DNA of 64,000 bases from assembly GCF_031626495.1 (NCBI RefSeq), contig NZ_JAMQOJ010000004.1:1-64000 (forward strand), read 5' to 3'. Below the pieces are notes generated by a model that was given only the letters and a program-made list of their open reading frames with translations, searched no databases and was not told where the DNA came from. The stretch's first letter is position 1. Each line of letters starts with the position of its first letter. Positions 44,337 to 52,902 of the stretch are shown piece after piece. Both the position numbers and the translations under genes were made by a program. Source of the stretch: Natrinema sp031626495 (lineage in GTDB: Archaea; Halobacteriota; Halobacteria; Halobacteriales; Natrialbaceae).

Positions 44337-44951
44337 TTAACGTGCGGCTGCCGCGACGCGCTCTTTCTCTTCTTTCTGACTGACCGCGTAGGTCTGGACG
44401 TCGTAGTTGGCCGCGCCAATGAGCTGGCGGGCGATGGCCTCCTCGACGGACGTGTTCGTCTTGAAGGAGTCGTTGTAGACGCCCTCCGCGAGGAACTTCA
44501 GCGCCTGGTCAACCCGGCGCTGCGGGGCGACGTCGACGGCCTTCGGAACGGAGATGCCACCGTACTTCAGGCGGACGGTCTCCTCTCGAGGAGCCGCGTT
44601 CTCGACGGCCGTCACGAGCACCTGGATCGGGTTCTCCTCGGTGCGCTCGTGAATGAGATCGAAGGCGTCACGGACGTAGTTGAGCGACTGCTGTTTCTTG
44701 CCCGTGTTCTCCTCGGTCTGCATCAAGCGGTTGATGAAGCGCTCGACGATCGAGACCTGCGACTTCTTGAACTGCTTGCTGGCGTGACGACCCGCGGTGT
44801 GCGCGACGGGGGTCACCGTGATGTACCGCTCGGTCGAGGGATCGGCGTACTCGAGTTCGCCGATCTCCCACGTGCCGAAGAGTTTCGCCGAGACGTCCGC
44901 GTCTGCGCCGCCGGCCGGCGCGTCCGGATCCGGTTGATCTTCTGCCGCCAT
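44337..44951 (-). CDS. rps7: 30S ribosomal protein S7 (uS7)
   Basis: 204 residues, the archaeal/eukaryotic-length uS7 that binds the 3' domain of 16S rRNA. An acidic haloarchaeal N-terminal tail (MAAEDQPDPDAPAGGADADV) precedes the core. Core family segments are HTAGRHASKQFKKSQVSIVE, RFINRLMQTEENTGKKQ, ENAAPREETVRLKYGGISVP and ARQLIGAANYDVQTYAVSQK. The gene follows rps12 by two bases in the same operon. Confidence 0.97.
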   Translation of the reverse strand: MAAEDQPDPDAPAGGADADVSAKLFGTWEIGELEYADPSTERYITVTPVAHTAGRHASKQFKKSQVSIVERFINRLMQTEENTGKKQQSLNYVRDAFDLIHERTEENPIQVLVTAVENAAPREETVRLKYGGISVPKAVDVAPQRRVDQALKFLAEGVYNDSFKTNTSVEEAIARQLIGAANYDVQTYAVSQKEEKERVAAAAR

Positions 44952-44953
44952 GG

Positions 44954-45382
44954 TTATCGCACCGGTTTTTCGGCGTTCCCGCGCACGAGTTCCTTCAGCG
45001 CGACGCCGTTGACCTTGTCGACCTTGTAGTTGACACCGGAGAGGTCGCCCATCGCGCGACCCTTCGCCCCACCGATACCGGCGATGGTAACTTCGTCGTG
45101 CTCGTCGATAAACGAGATCGCACCGTCACCGGGACAGAACGCGGTGACCTGCTTCCCGTTCTTGATGAGCTGTACTCGGACGCACTTTCGAATCGCCGAG
45201 TTAGGCTGTTTGGCTTCGATGCCGACCTTTTCGAGTACGATACCGCGGGCCTGGGGTGCGCCCTCGAGCGGGTCGGACTTCTCGCGAAGTCCGCGGGCGC
45301 GACGCGCGTAGTCCGAGTCGGACCACCGCTGGTTCTGGCGGTCCTTCTTGAGCTTGCGCGCGGCGTATTTGCCGTTTGCCAT
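44954..45382 (-). CDS. rps12: 30S ribosomal protein S12 (uS12)
   Basis: 142 residues, at the ribosomal decoding centre. The start MANGKYAARKLKKDRQNQRW is the archaeal uS12 N-terminus; a longer frame upstream is non-homologous. Conserved segments are KQPNSAIRKCVRVQLIKNGK, VTAFCPGDGAISFIDEHDEV and GRAMGDLSGVNYKVDKVNGV. It is the first gene of the rps12-rps7 pair, and its promoter lies in the spacer rather than at nusA, from which it is separated by 1.1 kb. Confidence 0.97.
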   Translation of the reverse strand: MANGKYAARKLKKDRQNQRWSDSDYARRARGLREKSDPLEGAPQARGIVLEKVGIEAKQPNSAIRKCVRVQLIKNGKQVTAFCPGDGAISFIDEHDEVTIAGIGGAKGRAMGDLSGVNYKVDKVNGVALKELVRGNAEKPVR

Positions 45383-45409
45383 AGTACCCGTCGCTATCCG
45401 ACGAAAGCA

Positions 45410-45415
45410 CTTAAG
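45410..45415 (-). promoter_or_regulatory. TATA-like box of the rps12-rps7 operon
   Basis: CTTAAG lies 28-33 nt before the rps12 ATG (45382) on the minus strand, preceded by a GGTCG BRE-like stretch. It implies that rps12-rps7 is transcribed independently of the rpo/nusA operon. Confidence 0.45.
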
Positions 45416-45670
45416 CGACCCGTTTCGAGTCGCCGTTACGGCGCGAGAAGCGTCGAAGGACCCCAACGAAGGAACCTGAGCGGGTTTCACCACCGAACAG
45501 TCGCTCTCGGAGCGTCCGCGCCGTCGAGCGACCCGTGATGAACCCGGCGGATCGAGCACACGCCGTCCAGTCGATGATCCAGAGAGAGCACCGTTCGAAC
45601 GCCCGACCTCGGTCGAATCCGCAAGTCGAACTCACAGCGGTTTCCGGACCGTCGACCCGTTTCGGGGTGA
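45416..45670. other. Intergenic DNA between rps12 and the inserted lipoprotein gene
   Basis: The rps12 promoter side ends near 45415 and the TATA-like element of the divergent lipoprotein gene starts near 45671. Between them no supported gene is seen; open frames on either strand have Arg/Ser-rich translations and overlap divergent promoters. Confidence 0.4.
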
Positions 45671-45703
45671 AGATTTATCAGTTACGACGATAGTGTTGAC
45701 TCG

Positions 45704-46450
45704 ATGAATCGTCGAAGCGTTATCGCGGGGATCGTTACGACGACGCCGCTGTTCGCGGGGTGCGCCGAGCAGGGTTCGAGCGTCCAACTCGAGCCGCGAA
45801 ACGTACTGGTCGTCGGAAACGACCACGACGGATGGACGTGGGACGTGACGTTCGACGTGTGGTACCACCTGAACGCCCTCGCCGAAGGTGAAGGGTTCTA
45901 CGGCGTCCGCTCACATCTCGTTGCCACCGACGGAGAAGAAATCGATCGGTTCGAGCACGGCGATTTACCGTGGCACGCCCTCGAAACCGACGAGCGGACG
46001 AGAGACGAAACCGAAGCGGGGACCGAGTACAACGGGACGTACCGTGAAACGGTGTCGGCGACCGCGGATCGGTTTCCGAACTGGATCGTGTTTACCGTCG
46101 ACCGGACGGAGACCTCCGGACGGGCGCTCGTTTCGGTTTCCGGTGTGACCGCTGCCGATCCGGTCCCGTTAGAATCCCCCGAGACAGATGATCGGAACCG
46201 GACGGACACAGAGACCGGTTCGAGGGGATCCGAAGCCGATACCGGCGATCACAAAAACGAGACCGGATCGAAACGTCTCGAGATCGCAGACGACGACTGG
46301 ACGAAGATCGAACTGAAACGGTATCAGTCGTTTCCGCCGACCGCCGAGATCGCGTCGGCCGCGAACGCGACGAGCAACCGGACCCAGGATACACCGACCG
46401 ATCGCAACGTCACGGACGACCGCGACGTCGACTCGAACTCGAGCGGGTAG
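45704..46450 (+). CDS. Predicted lipoprotein of unknown function inserted in the rpo/str region
   Basis: 248 residues beginning MNRRSVIAGIVTTTPLFAGC, a Tat-like RR start followed by the lipobox LFAGC. The central region (LEPRNVLVVGNDHDGWTWDV, TVSATADRFPNWIVFTVDR) looks like a beta-sandwich. The C-terminal third is low-complexity Asp/Thr/Arg/Asn-rich and probably disordered. An AGATTTATC element about 25-33 nt upstream supports the ATG. It is anti-parallel to the flanking nusA and rps12 genes, interrupting their usual adjacency. No family is recognised. Confidence 0.75.
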   Translation: MNRRSVIAGIVTTTPLFAGCAEQGSSVQLEPRNVLVVGNDHDGWTWDVTFDVWYHLNALAEGEGFYGVRSHLVATDGEEIDRFEHGDLPWHALETDERTRDETEAGTEYNGTYRETVSATADRFPNWIVFTVDRTETSGRALVSVSGVTAADPVPLESPETDDRNRTDTETGSRGSEADTGDHKNETGSKRLEIADDDWTKIELKRYQSFPPTAEIASAANATSNRTQDTPTDRNVTDDRDVDSNSSG

Positions 46451-46522
46451 TCCCGTCGGGCAGACGGAGACCGGTCTCGTCGGGTCCTTCGAAATCACTT
46501 CGAAAAGCGGGCCAGGGCCGCG

Positions 46523-46948
46523 TTAGATCAGCTGAACGTCGTCGATTCCGAAGTGCCGATACGCCAGCGTTCGGGCGGCGTCGATCGTGCGACCGTTCGT
46601 CCCGATCGCGACGCCGCGGTCGTCTTCGGCGACCTCGACGTAGGCGACGGTGTCGTTGTTCTCGCTGATGGTGACGTTGTAGACGGCCGCCGGTGCGAGC
46701 GCGTTCGCGACGAATTCTTCGGGGTCGTCGGCTCCTTCGACGAGTCGTACCTGCGCGTCAGCGCGTTCTTCGAACCGCTTGACGGTCCGGCCGCCGGGGC
46801 CGATCGCCTCGCCAATCCCGCCGCTCGCGACGACGATCAGTAACTGATCGCCGCCCTCGGTGACGAGGCAGTCCCGACCATCGACGCCGGTCACGTCCTC
46901 GAACGCGGCGAGGTACTGCCGGGCGTCGTCGTCGAGGGTGACGCCCAT
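46523..46948 (-). CDS. nusA: NusA-like transcription termination signal-binding factor
   Basis: 141 residues containing only the two KH RNA-binding domains, as in archaeal NusA. Conserved segments are GRDCLVTEGGDQLLIVVASG, GEAIGPGGRTVKRFEERADA (GxxG of the first KH) and DRGVAIGTNGRTIDAARTLA (GxxG-like of the second). The start MGVTLDDDARQYLAAFEDVT follows four bases after the rpoA2 stop, so it is the last gene of the rpo operon. Confidence 0.95.
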   Translation of the reverse strand: MGVTLDDDARQYLAAFEDVTGVDGRDCLVTEGGDQLLIVVASGGIGEAIGPGGRTVKRFEERADAQVRLVEGADDPEEFVANALAPAAVYNVTISENNDTVAYVEVAEDDRGVAIGTNGRTIDAARTLAYRHFGIDDVQLI

Positions 46949-46951
46949 CGA

Positions 46952-48145
46952 TCAGTCGGCCTGACTGCTGCCGGACGTGGTCGAGCCCATCCGGAGGTCG
47001 ACGTCGCCGGTGCCGAGTTTGATCGGCTTGCCGACGATGACGTTCTCCGTGACGCCGTCCAAGTCGTCGACCTCGCCGTGGATCGCGGCGTTGAGCAGGT
47101 GGTTGACCGTCACCTCGAACGCCGCGCGGGCCAGCACGGACTCCTTCGAGCCCGAGATACCGTGACGACCGATCGACTCGATCTCGCCGCGGTTGGTCAT
47201 GATGTCCGCGACGAGCATCAGGTGCCGGACGTTCACGTCGTCTAACCCCTGTTCGGCCAGCGTGTTGTTCGTCTCCTCGATGATGGCCTCGCGGGCCGCC
47301 TCGATGCCGAGGTTGCGCCGGATCTCGTGGATGTTGTTACACGTCGTCCGCGAGGCGTCGACGCCCTCGATCTCGAGTACGTCGCCGAAGGCCGACCCCT
47401 CGGTGTAGAGGACGAACTCCTCGCCGTCCTCGAGTTCCTCCCGGCGAATGACGACGCGGGAGATGTCCTCGATCCCTTTGAACGTGATGTCGCGCAGCTC
47501 TTCCACGAGTTGGAGCAGGTCACGGTAGGACGGCTCCTCGGGGCCGAACTGGATCTGGGTCCCCTGCTGGACCGTGCTGACGCCCAGCGAGTCTTCGATG
47601 ATCTCGGCGACCTCCTCGGGCGTGATCATCCGCTCGCGGAGGGTGTCCTCGTTGAGCGAGATCTGGACGCGCATGTCCGCGACGTTCGTCGAAACGTCGC
47701 CCAGTGCGAGGATCTTGGTCGCCTCGATCTTCCAGACGACCTCGTGGGCCTTCTCGCGCTCGGTGGCGTACTCGCCCTCGAGGTAGACCGTCATCATCGG
47801 CGTGTCCGGGGTCTTCCGGGCGTCGACCAGCTCGATCAGCCGGGGCAGCCCCTGGGTCACGTCGATCTCCGCGACCCCCGCGTAGTGGAACGTGTTCATC
47901 GTCAGCTGCGTGCCGGGTTCGCCGATCGACTGCGCGCTGACGGTGCCGACGGGGTCGAGGGGGTCGACCCGCGTGTCGAGATACCGCGTCTCGACGGCCT
48001 TCGCAAGTTCGTCCGCCTCCTCGACAGTAGCGTCCTCGCGGGCCTCGAGCGTCTCGTAGACGTCGTCTTTGAGCCGGCGTGGGAGATCGGTGTCCTCGAC
48101 GACCGCGATCGTGTCGTCGTCGACGTCGTAGTGGACCTCAGTCAT
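46952..48145 (-). CDS. rpoA2: DNA-directed RNA polymerase subunit A''
   Basis: 397 residues forming the C-terminal part of the largest subunit, equivalent to the C-terminal part of Rpb1. Recognisable parts are VGTVSAQSIGEPGTQLTMNT (the trigger-loop region), FHYAGVAEIDVTQGLPRLIE and SIGRHGISGSKESVLARAAF. A Thr/Ser-rich C-terminal tail follows DLRMGSTTSG. The start overlaps the end of rpoA1 by eight bases (48138-48145), indicating coupling for stoichiometric production. Confidence 0.97.
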   Translation of the reverse strand: MTEVHYDVDDDTIAVVEDTDLPRRLKDDVYETLEAREDATVEEADELAKAVETRYLDTRVDPLDPVGTVSAQSIGEPGTQLTMNTFHYAGVAEIDVTQGLPRLIELVDARKTPDTPMMTVYLEGEYATEREKAHEVVWKIEATKILALGDVSTNVADMRVQISLNEDTLRERMITPEEVAEIIEDSLGVSTVQQGTQIQFGPEEPSYRDLLQLVEELRDITFKGIEDISRVVIRREELEDGEEFVLYTEGSAFGDVLEIEGVDASRTTCNNIHEIRRNLGIEAAREAIIEETNNTLAEQGLDDVNVRHLMLVADIMTNRGEIESIGRHGISGSKESVLARAAFEVTVNHLLNAAIHGEVDDLDGVTENVIVGKPIKLGTGDVDLRMGSTTSGSSQAD

Positions 48146-51065
48146 CGGAGCTCACCTCCGTGCCCTCGGCGAGGCGATCGTCGGCGTGTTCGGAGAGGTT
48201 CGTCGGCCGCGGTCGCGAGCCGAGGAACTCCTGGCGCTCTTCCTCGGAGTCGAACTCGGAGTCGAGGACGCGGCTTGCGATGTGTTCGACGTCGATGTTG
48301 TTCTCGTCGCCGGAGGAGACCTTGACCGGCGAGGTGCCGTCCTCGCCGAACTCGAACTGAACGATCGTGTCCGAGGTGTCCCGGACGGTGCCGTCGTACT
48401 GCGTCTCGAGTTCGGAGAGGGCGTTGATCAGCCGGCGCTGCAGGTAGCCGGACTTCGACGTTCGGACTGCAGTGTCGACCAGGCCCTCGCGGCCACCCAT
48501 CGCGTGGAAGAAGAACTCCCGGGGGGTCAGACCGCTCGTGTAGGAGTTCTCGACGAAGCCGTGTGCCTCGGCCGAGAGGTCGTTGGGCTCGTAGTGAGAG
48601 AGCGTGCGGTCCTCGTAACCGCGGTTGATCCGCTCGCCCCGAACCGCCTGCTGGCCGACGGCGCCGGCCATCTGGGTCAGGTTGAGCATCGACCCACGCG
48701 CGCCGGAGTTGGCCATGACGACGGCGGGGTTCTCGTCCGAGAAGTGCTCGTCGGCGATGTTCCCGGCGTTGTCACGCGCACGCGAGAGCGTCTGCATGAT
48801 CTTCATCTCGAGCGTCTCGTCGATCGTCCGACCCGGGAGACTCTCGAGTTCACCGCGCTCGTAGGCCTCGATCAGCTCCTCGACGCGGTCGTTGGCGTCC
48901 TCGATCGTCTCGTCGATGCGGGACTGGGCCTCCTCGGGGATGGTCTCGTCGTCGATCCCGATCGAGAACCCGAAGTGCATGATGGCGCGCATCGCCAGCG
49001 TCGAGACCTCGTTGATGAAGATCCGCGCGCGGGTGTTGCCGTAGATCTTCGTGATCGTGTCGACGATCTCGCCGCCGAACTCGCCGACCTCGTCCTCCGC
49101 GATCGTTCCCTGCAGCAGCTGGCCGTCCTCGATGACGACCTCGTCGCCGACGGTCCCGGTGAACTCGAGGTTCAGGTCGTCGGGCAGGAGCTCGGAGAAG
49201 ACGTCGTACCCGGTCCAGAACGGTTTGCCCTCGTCGTCGATCCCGCTGGGTTCGGGCAGTTCGTCGATCCGGGTGGCCCGGAGCAGGTCCAGCGCCTGGG
49301 TCTCGTTGAATCGGGGGTTGTCGTTGGTCAGCAGGTACATCCCACTGATGTGGTCCTGAATGGCCCCGATGATGTTCTCTCCGAAGCGCGGCGAGAGGAT
49401 CTGTTCCTGAACCCGCATGAGCACGCGAGCCTCGGCGCGGGCCTCCTCGTTTTGCAGCGCGTGCATGTTCATCTCGTCGCCGTCGAAGTCGGCGTTGTAC
49501 GGCGGACAGACGACGGTGTTCAGCCGGAACGTCTTGTACGGCATGACCACGACCTCGTGGGCCATGATCGACATCCGGTGGAGCGACGGCTGGCGGTTGA
49601 AGATGACGATGTCGCCGTCGATGAGGTGGCGGTTGACCTCCCAGCCGGCCTCGACCTTCTCGGCGAGCTGTTCGCAGTTCTTCTCGGTCACCTTCAGCCG
49701 GCGGCCGTCGGGGCGGCGGACGTAGTTCGCGCCGGGGTGGCCCTCGGGGCCGTTCGAGACGAACCGACGGGCGTCCTGGAGGTTCCGCTCGGTGACGTTC
49801 ATCGTCTGGGTCATCTCCTTGGCGACGCGGTCCGGAACGCCGACCTCGTTAAGCGAGAGGGTCGGGTCCGGCGAGATGACGGTCCGGGCGGAGAAGTTAA
49901 CGCGCTTCCCGGACAGCGAGCCCCGGAAGCGACCCTCCTTGCCCTTCAGGCGCTGGGAGAGAGTCTTGAGCGGCCGGCCGGAGCGGTGTCGCGCCGGCGG
50001 CGTCCCCGAGATCTCGTTGTCCATGAACGTCGTGACGTGGTACTGCAGGAGCTCCCAGAGGTCCTCGATGATCAGCTGGGGCGCGCCGGCCTCGCGGTTC
50101 TCCATGAACCGCTGGTTGATCCGGATGATGTCGACCAGCTTGTGCGTGAGGTCGTCCTCGGAGCGCTGGCCGTTGTCGAGCGTGATCGACGGCCGTGCGG
50201 TGACCGGCGGGACGGGGAGGACGGTGAGGATCATCCACTCCGGCCGGGAGCGCTCGGGGTTGATACCGAGCACTTCGATGTCCTCGTCCGGGATGTTCTC
50301 GAACCAGTCCCGGATGTCGCTGGGCATCAGCTTGTTCGTGTCCTCCTCGGTGAGGTCGATATCCAGCGCCTTCTCGATGGCCTTGCGCTGACTCTCTCGG
50401 GGTCGGAACGAACCCGAGAGGATCTCGTTGACTCGAGTGAGTTCGATGTCGGTCTTCTCGGCGAGTTCGTCCGGCGTCGTCCGCTCGACGCCCGCCTCCT
50501 CGTCACCCTGCATCGCGCCGGCGATGCGCTGGGAGTACTCACTGGTGAGGACCTGCTGGACCTCGTAGTAGGTCGTCGGCTTCTCGTGATCGATGTCGTA
50601 CTGGATTTCGCCACAGAACGGACACCGGTCCTTCTTGCGAGCCTGCCGAATCGCGGCCTTCGTCACGTCGTTTAAGTCGCGGCTCAGCTTCCGGGATTCC
50701 TCTAGCTGATCGCGGAACTCGTCGCGTTCGTCCTCCGTCAGGAGGAGTTTCGAACACTCCCGACAGGTCCCTCGCAGGAGCCGTCGGATGAGCTTCGTGA
50801 AGCCGACGTGGATGACCGGTGCTGCCAGTTCGATGTGGCCGAAGTGGCCGTTACACGACCCCGAGTGTTTGCCGCAGGTCTTGCACTCGAGTCCGGGGTC
50901 GATGACGCCCAGCCGCGGGTCCATCAGCCCCATGTCGATGGGGAAGCCGTCGTCGTCGTAGGTGTCGGCAGTGATGATCTTCGTCGCGCTCATCTCCCGA
51001 TACTCCTCGGGCTCCATGAGCCCGAAGGAGATCTGCCCGATGTCTTTTGGTGTACTGTTTTGCAT
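48138..51065 (-). CDS. rpoA1: DNA-directed RNA polymerase subunit A'
   Basis: 975 residues, the N-terminal part of the largest subunit. The N-terminal zinc motif is CKTCGKHSGSCNGHFGHIEL with a second pair in TCRECSKLLL. The catalytic magnesium triad lies in YNADFDGDEMNMHALQNEEA. The bridge-helix region includes REFFFHAMGGREGLVDTAVR. It starts MQNSTPKDIGQISFGLMEPE, three bases after the B' stop. Length fits archaeal A', with the break before the A'' trigger-loop part. It contains no intein. Confidence 0.98.
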   Translation of the reverse strand: MQNSTPKDIGQISFGLMEPEEYREMSATKIITADTYDDDGFPIDMGLMDPRLGVIDPGLECKTCGKHSGSCNGHFGHIELAAPVIHVGFTKLIRRLLRGTCRECSKLLLTEDERDEFRDQLEESRKLSRDLNDVTKAAIRQARKKDRCPFCGEIQYDIDHEKPTTYYEVQQVLTSEYSQRIAGAMQGDEEAGVERTTPDELAEKTDIELTRVNEILSGSFRPRESQRKAIEKALDIDLTEEDTNKLMPSDIRDWFENIPDEDIEVLGINPERSRPEWMILTVLPVPPVTARPSITLDNGQRSEDDLTHKLVDIIRINQRFMENREAGAPQLIIEDLWELLQYHVTTFMDNEISGTPPARHRSGRPLKTLSQRLKGKEGRFRGSLSGKRVNFSARTVISPDPTLSLNEVGVPDRVAKEMTQTMNVTERNLQDARRFVSNGPEGHPGANYVRRPDGRRLKVTEKNCEQLAEKVEAGWEVNRHLIDGDIVIFNRQPSLHRMSIMAHEVVVMPYKTFRLNTVVCPPYNADFDGDEMNMHALQNEEARAEARVLMRVQEQILSPRFGENIIGAIQDHISGMYLLTNDNPRFNETQALDLLRATRIDELPEPSGIDDEGKPFWTGYDVFSELLPDDLNLEFTGTVGDEVVIEDGQLLQGTIAEDEVGEFGGEIVDTITKIYGNTRARIFINEVSTLAMRAIMHFGFSIGIDDETIPEEAQSRIDETIEDANDRVEELIEAYERGELESLPGRTIDETLEMKIMQTLSRARDNAGNIADEHFSDENPAVVMANSGARGSMLNLTQMAGAVGQQAVRGERINRGYEDRTLSHYEPNDLSAEAHGFVENSYTSGLTPREFFFHAMGGREGLVDTAVRTSKSGYLQRRLINALSELETQYDGTVRDTSDTIVQFEFGEDGTSPVKVSSGDENNIDVEHIASRVLDSEFDSEEERQEFLGSRPRPTNLSEHADDRLAEGTEVSSDD

Positions 51066-51068
51066 GGT

Positions 51069-52898
51069 TTAGACGGCGTCCTCCAGTTCGAGTCGCGGCG
51101 CGATACCCAGGGCCTTCATCTCGTCTAGCAGGAGCTTGAAGGCGTAGCTCATCTCGATTTCGTGGATATCGGTCTCCTCGTCGCAGTTCGGACAGTAGAC
51201 GCGCCGTTGTTCGACGTTTTCGACCGCGCTCATCCCGCAGTTCGCACAGACGTGGATGAACTCGCGGTCGGACTCGTCTAACAGTCGTTCCTTCAGCGTC
51301 ATGGCCGCCCCGTGGCCGATGAACACGTCGCGTTCCATCTCCCCGATACGGAGGCCACCCTCCCGGGCGCGTCCCTCCGTCGGCTGGCGGGTCAGCACCT
51401 GCACCGGCCCGCGCGAGCGGGCGTGCAGCTTGTTCGAGACCATGTGGTAGAGCTTCTGGTAGAAGATCACGCCGACGAAGATCTCCGCCTCGATCTTCTC
51501 GCCGGTGATGCCAGAATACATGGTCTCCTTGCCGGCCGAATCGAAGCCGGCGTCCTCGAGCCCGCCGCGGAGGTCGTCTTTGTCCTCGCCGAGGAACGGC
51601 GTCCCGTCGACGCGACGGCCCTCCATCGCGCCGAGCTTGCCGCCGATCATCTCGAGGATGTGACCAACCGTCATCCGCGACGGCAGCGCGTGCGGATTGA
51701 GCACGAGGTCGGGCACGACGCCCTCCTCGGTGAAGGGCATGTCCTCCTGCGGTGCGAGGTGGCCGACGACCCCCTTCTGGCCGTGGCGGCTGGCGAACTT
51801 GTCCCCGAGTTCGGGGATCCGCTCGTCGCGCACCGAGACCTTCGAGAGCTTCGAGCCGTCCTCGCCCTCCATCAGCGTGACTGTGTCGACGATACCGGAC
51901 TCGCCCGAGCGCATGGTGACGGAGGTCTCACGCCGTTTCTGCGGCGAGAGGCCGCCCATGTCGTCGGGTTCCTCGAGGAACCGCGGCGGGCTCGTCTTCC
52001 CGAGGAGCACGGAGTTCTCGTCGACGTTCGTCTCGGGGTTGACGAGGCCGTCCTCGTCTAAGTGGTTGTACGCTTCCTCGCCGCGAGCGCCGCGGACGTC
52101 CTGGCTGGGGATCTCGAAGCGGTCTTCCTGGCCGCCGGGGTAGCGGCGTTCCTCGCCCTCGTAGGTGCGGAAGAAGTGCGAGCGAGCCAGCGCGCGCTCG
52201 ACGCTGGCCTTGTTCATGACCAGCGCGTCCTCGATGTTGAACCCCTCGTAGCTCATCACGGCGACGACGAAGTTCTGCGCGGCGGGGCGCTCGTCGTAGC
52301 CGATCTGCTCGGTCGTCTGGGTCTTCACCATCGAGAGCTGCGGATAGTGCAGCAGGTGCTGGCGCGTGTCCGGCCGGATCCGGTAGTTGGCCGAGGGCAG
52401 CCCCAGCGACTGCTTGATCATCCCCGCCCCCATTGTAATGCGGGGCGAGGCGTTGTGCTCGGGGTAGGGGATCATTCCTGCACCGATCGAGAAGATCAGC
52501 GACGGGTCGATCTCGAGATGCGTGTGCTTCTCGGTCAGATCGTCCTCGTCGACGGCCACCAGGATGTCCTCTTCCTCCTCGGCGTCGATGAACTCGATGT
52601 AGCCGTGATCGACGAGATCCTCGAACTCGAGGTCGCCGTCCTGGAGCGCCTCGATCTCCTGGTCGGAGATGCGCGGCTCGCCGTCCTCGACGACCAGTAG
52701 CGGTCGCCGGGCGCGGCCGGCGTCGGCGTTGACGATCACTTCGCGGGTGCGGTCTTTCACCGAGACGTTGACCATCTCGGAGACGTCGCCGATGCGACGC
52801 GCTTCGCGGATCTGTTCTGCGAGTTCGTGCGGATCGGGATGGGTCCCCACCAGCGACCCGTTGACGTAGACTTTCGCCTCTCGTTCTTGGCTGCTCAT
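51069..52898 (-). CDS. rpoB1: DNA-directed RNA polymerase subunit B'
   Basis: 609 residues, the C-terminal part of the second-largest subunit (as in methanogens and halobacteria, where B is split). Core segments are QNFVVAVMSYEGFNIEDALV, RDERIPELGDKFASRHGQKG and GVVPDLVLNPHALPSRMTVG. A C-terminal zinc motif is CANCGMSAVENVEQRRVYC followed by PNC. The start MSSQEREAKVYVNGSLVGTH sits five bases after the B'' stop. Confidence 0.98.
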   Translation of the reverse strand: MSSQEREAKVYVNGSLVGTHPDPHELAEQIREARRIGDVSEMVNVSVKDRTREVIVNADAGRARRPLLVVEDGEPRISDQEIEALQDGDLEFEDLVDHGYIEFIDAEEEEDILVAVDEDDLTEKHTHLEIDPSLIFSIGAGMIPYPEHNASPRITMGAGMIKQSLGLPSANYRIRPDTRQHLLHYPQLSMVKTQTTEQIGYDERPAAQNFVVAVMSYEGFNIEDALVMNKASVERALARSHFFRTYEGEERRYPGGQEDRFEIPSQDVRGARGEEAYNHLDEDGLVNPETNVDENSVLLGKTSPPRFLEEPDDMGGLSPQKRRETSVTMRSGESGIVDTVTLMEGEDGSKLSKVSVRDERIPELGDKFASRHGQKGVVGHLAPQEDMPFTEEGVVPDLVLNPHALPSRMTVGHILEMIGGKLGAMEGRRVDGTPFLGEDKDDLRGGLEDAGFDSAGKETMYSGITGEKIEAEIFVGVIFYQKLYHMVSNKLHARSRGPVQVLTRQPTEGRAREGGLRIGEMERDVFIGHGAAMTLKERLLDESDREFIHVCANCGMSAVENVEQRRVYCPNCDEETDIHEIEMSYAFKLLLDEMKALGIAPRLELEDAV

Positions 52899-52902
52899 GA
52901 TA

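Noticed and set aside
48186..50675. An 829-codon plus-strand frame opposite rpoA1
   Set aside because: Shadow of RNA polymerase A'; every recognisable motif is on the minus strand.
46952..51065. Split largest RNA polymerase subunit considered as a broken gene
   Set aside because: The A'/A'' split is the normal state in archaea and both parts have intact motifs and an eight-base overlap.
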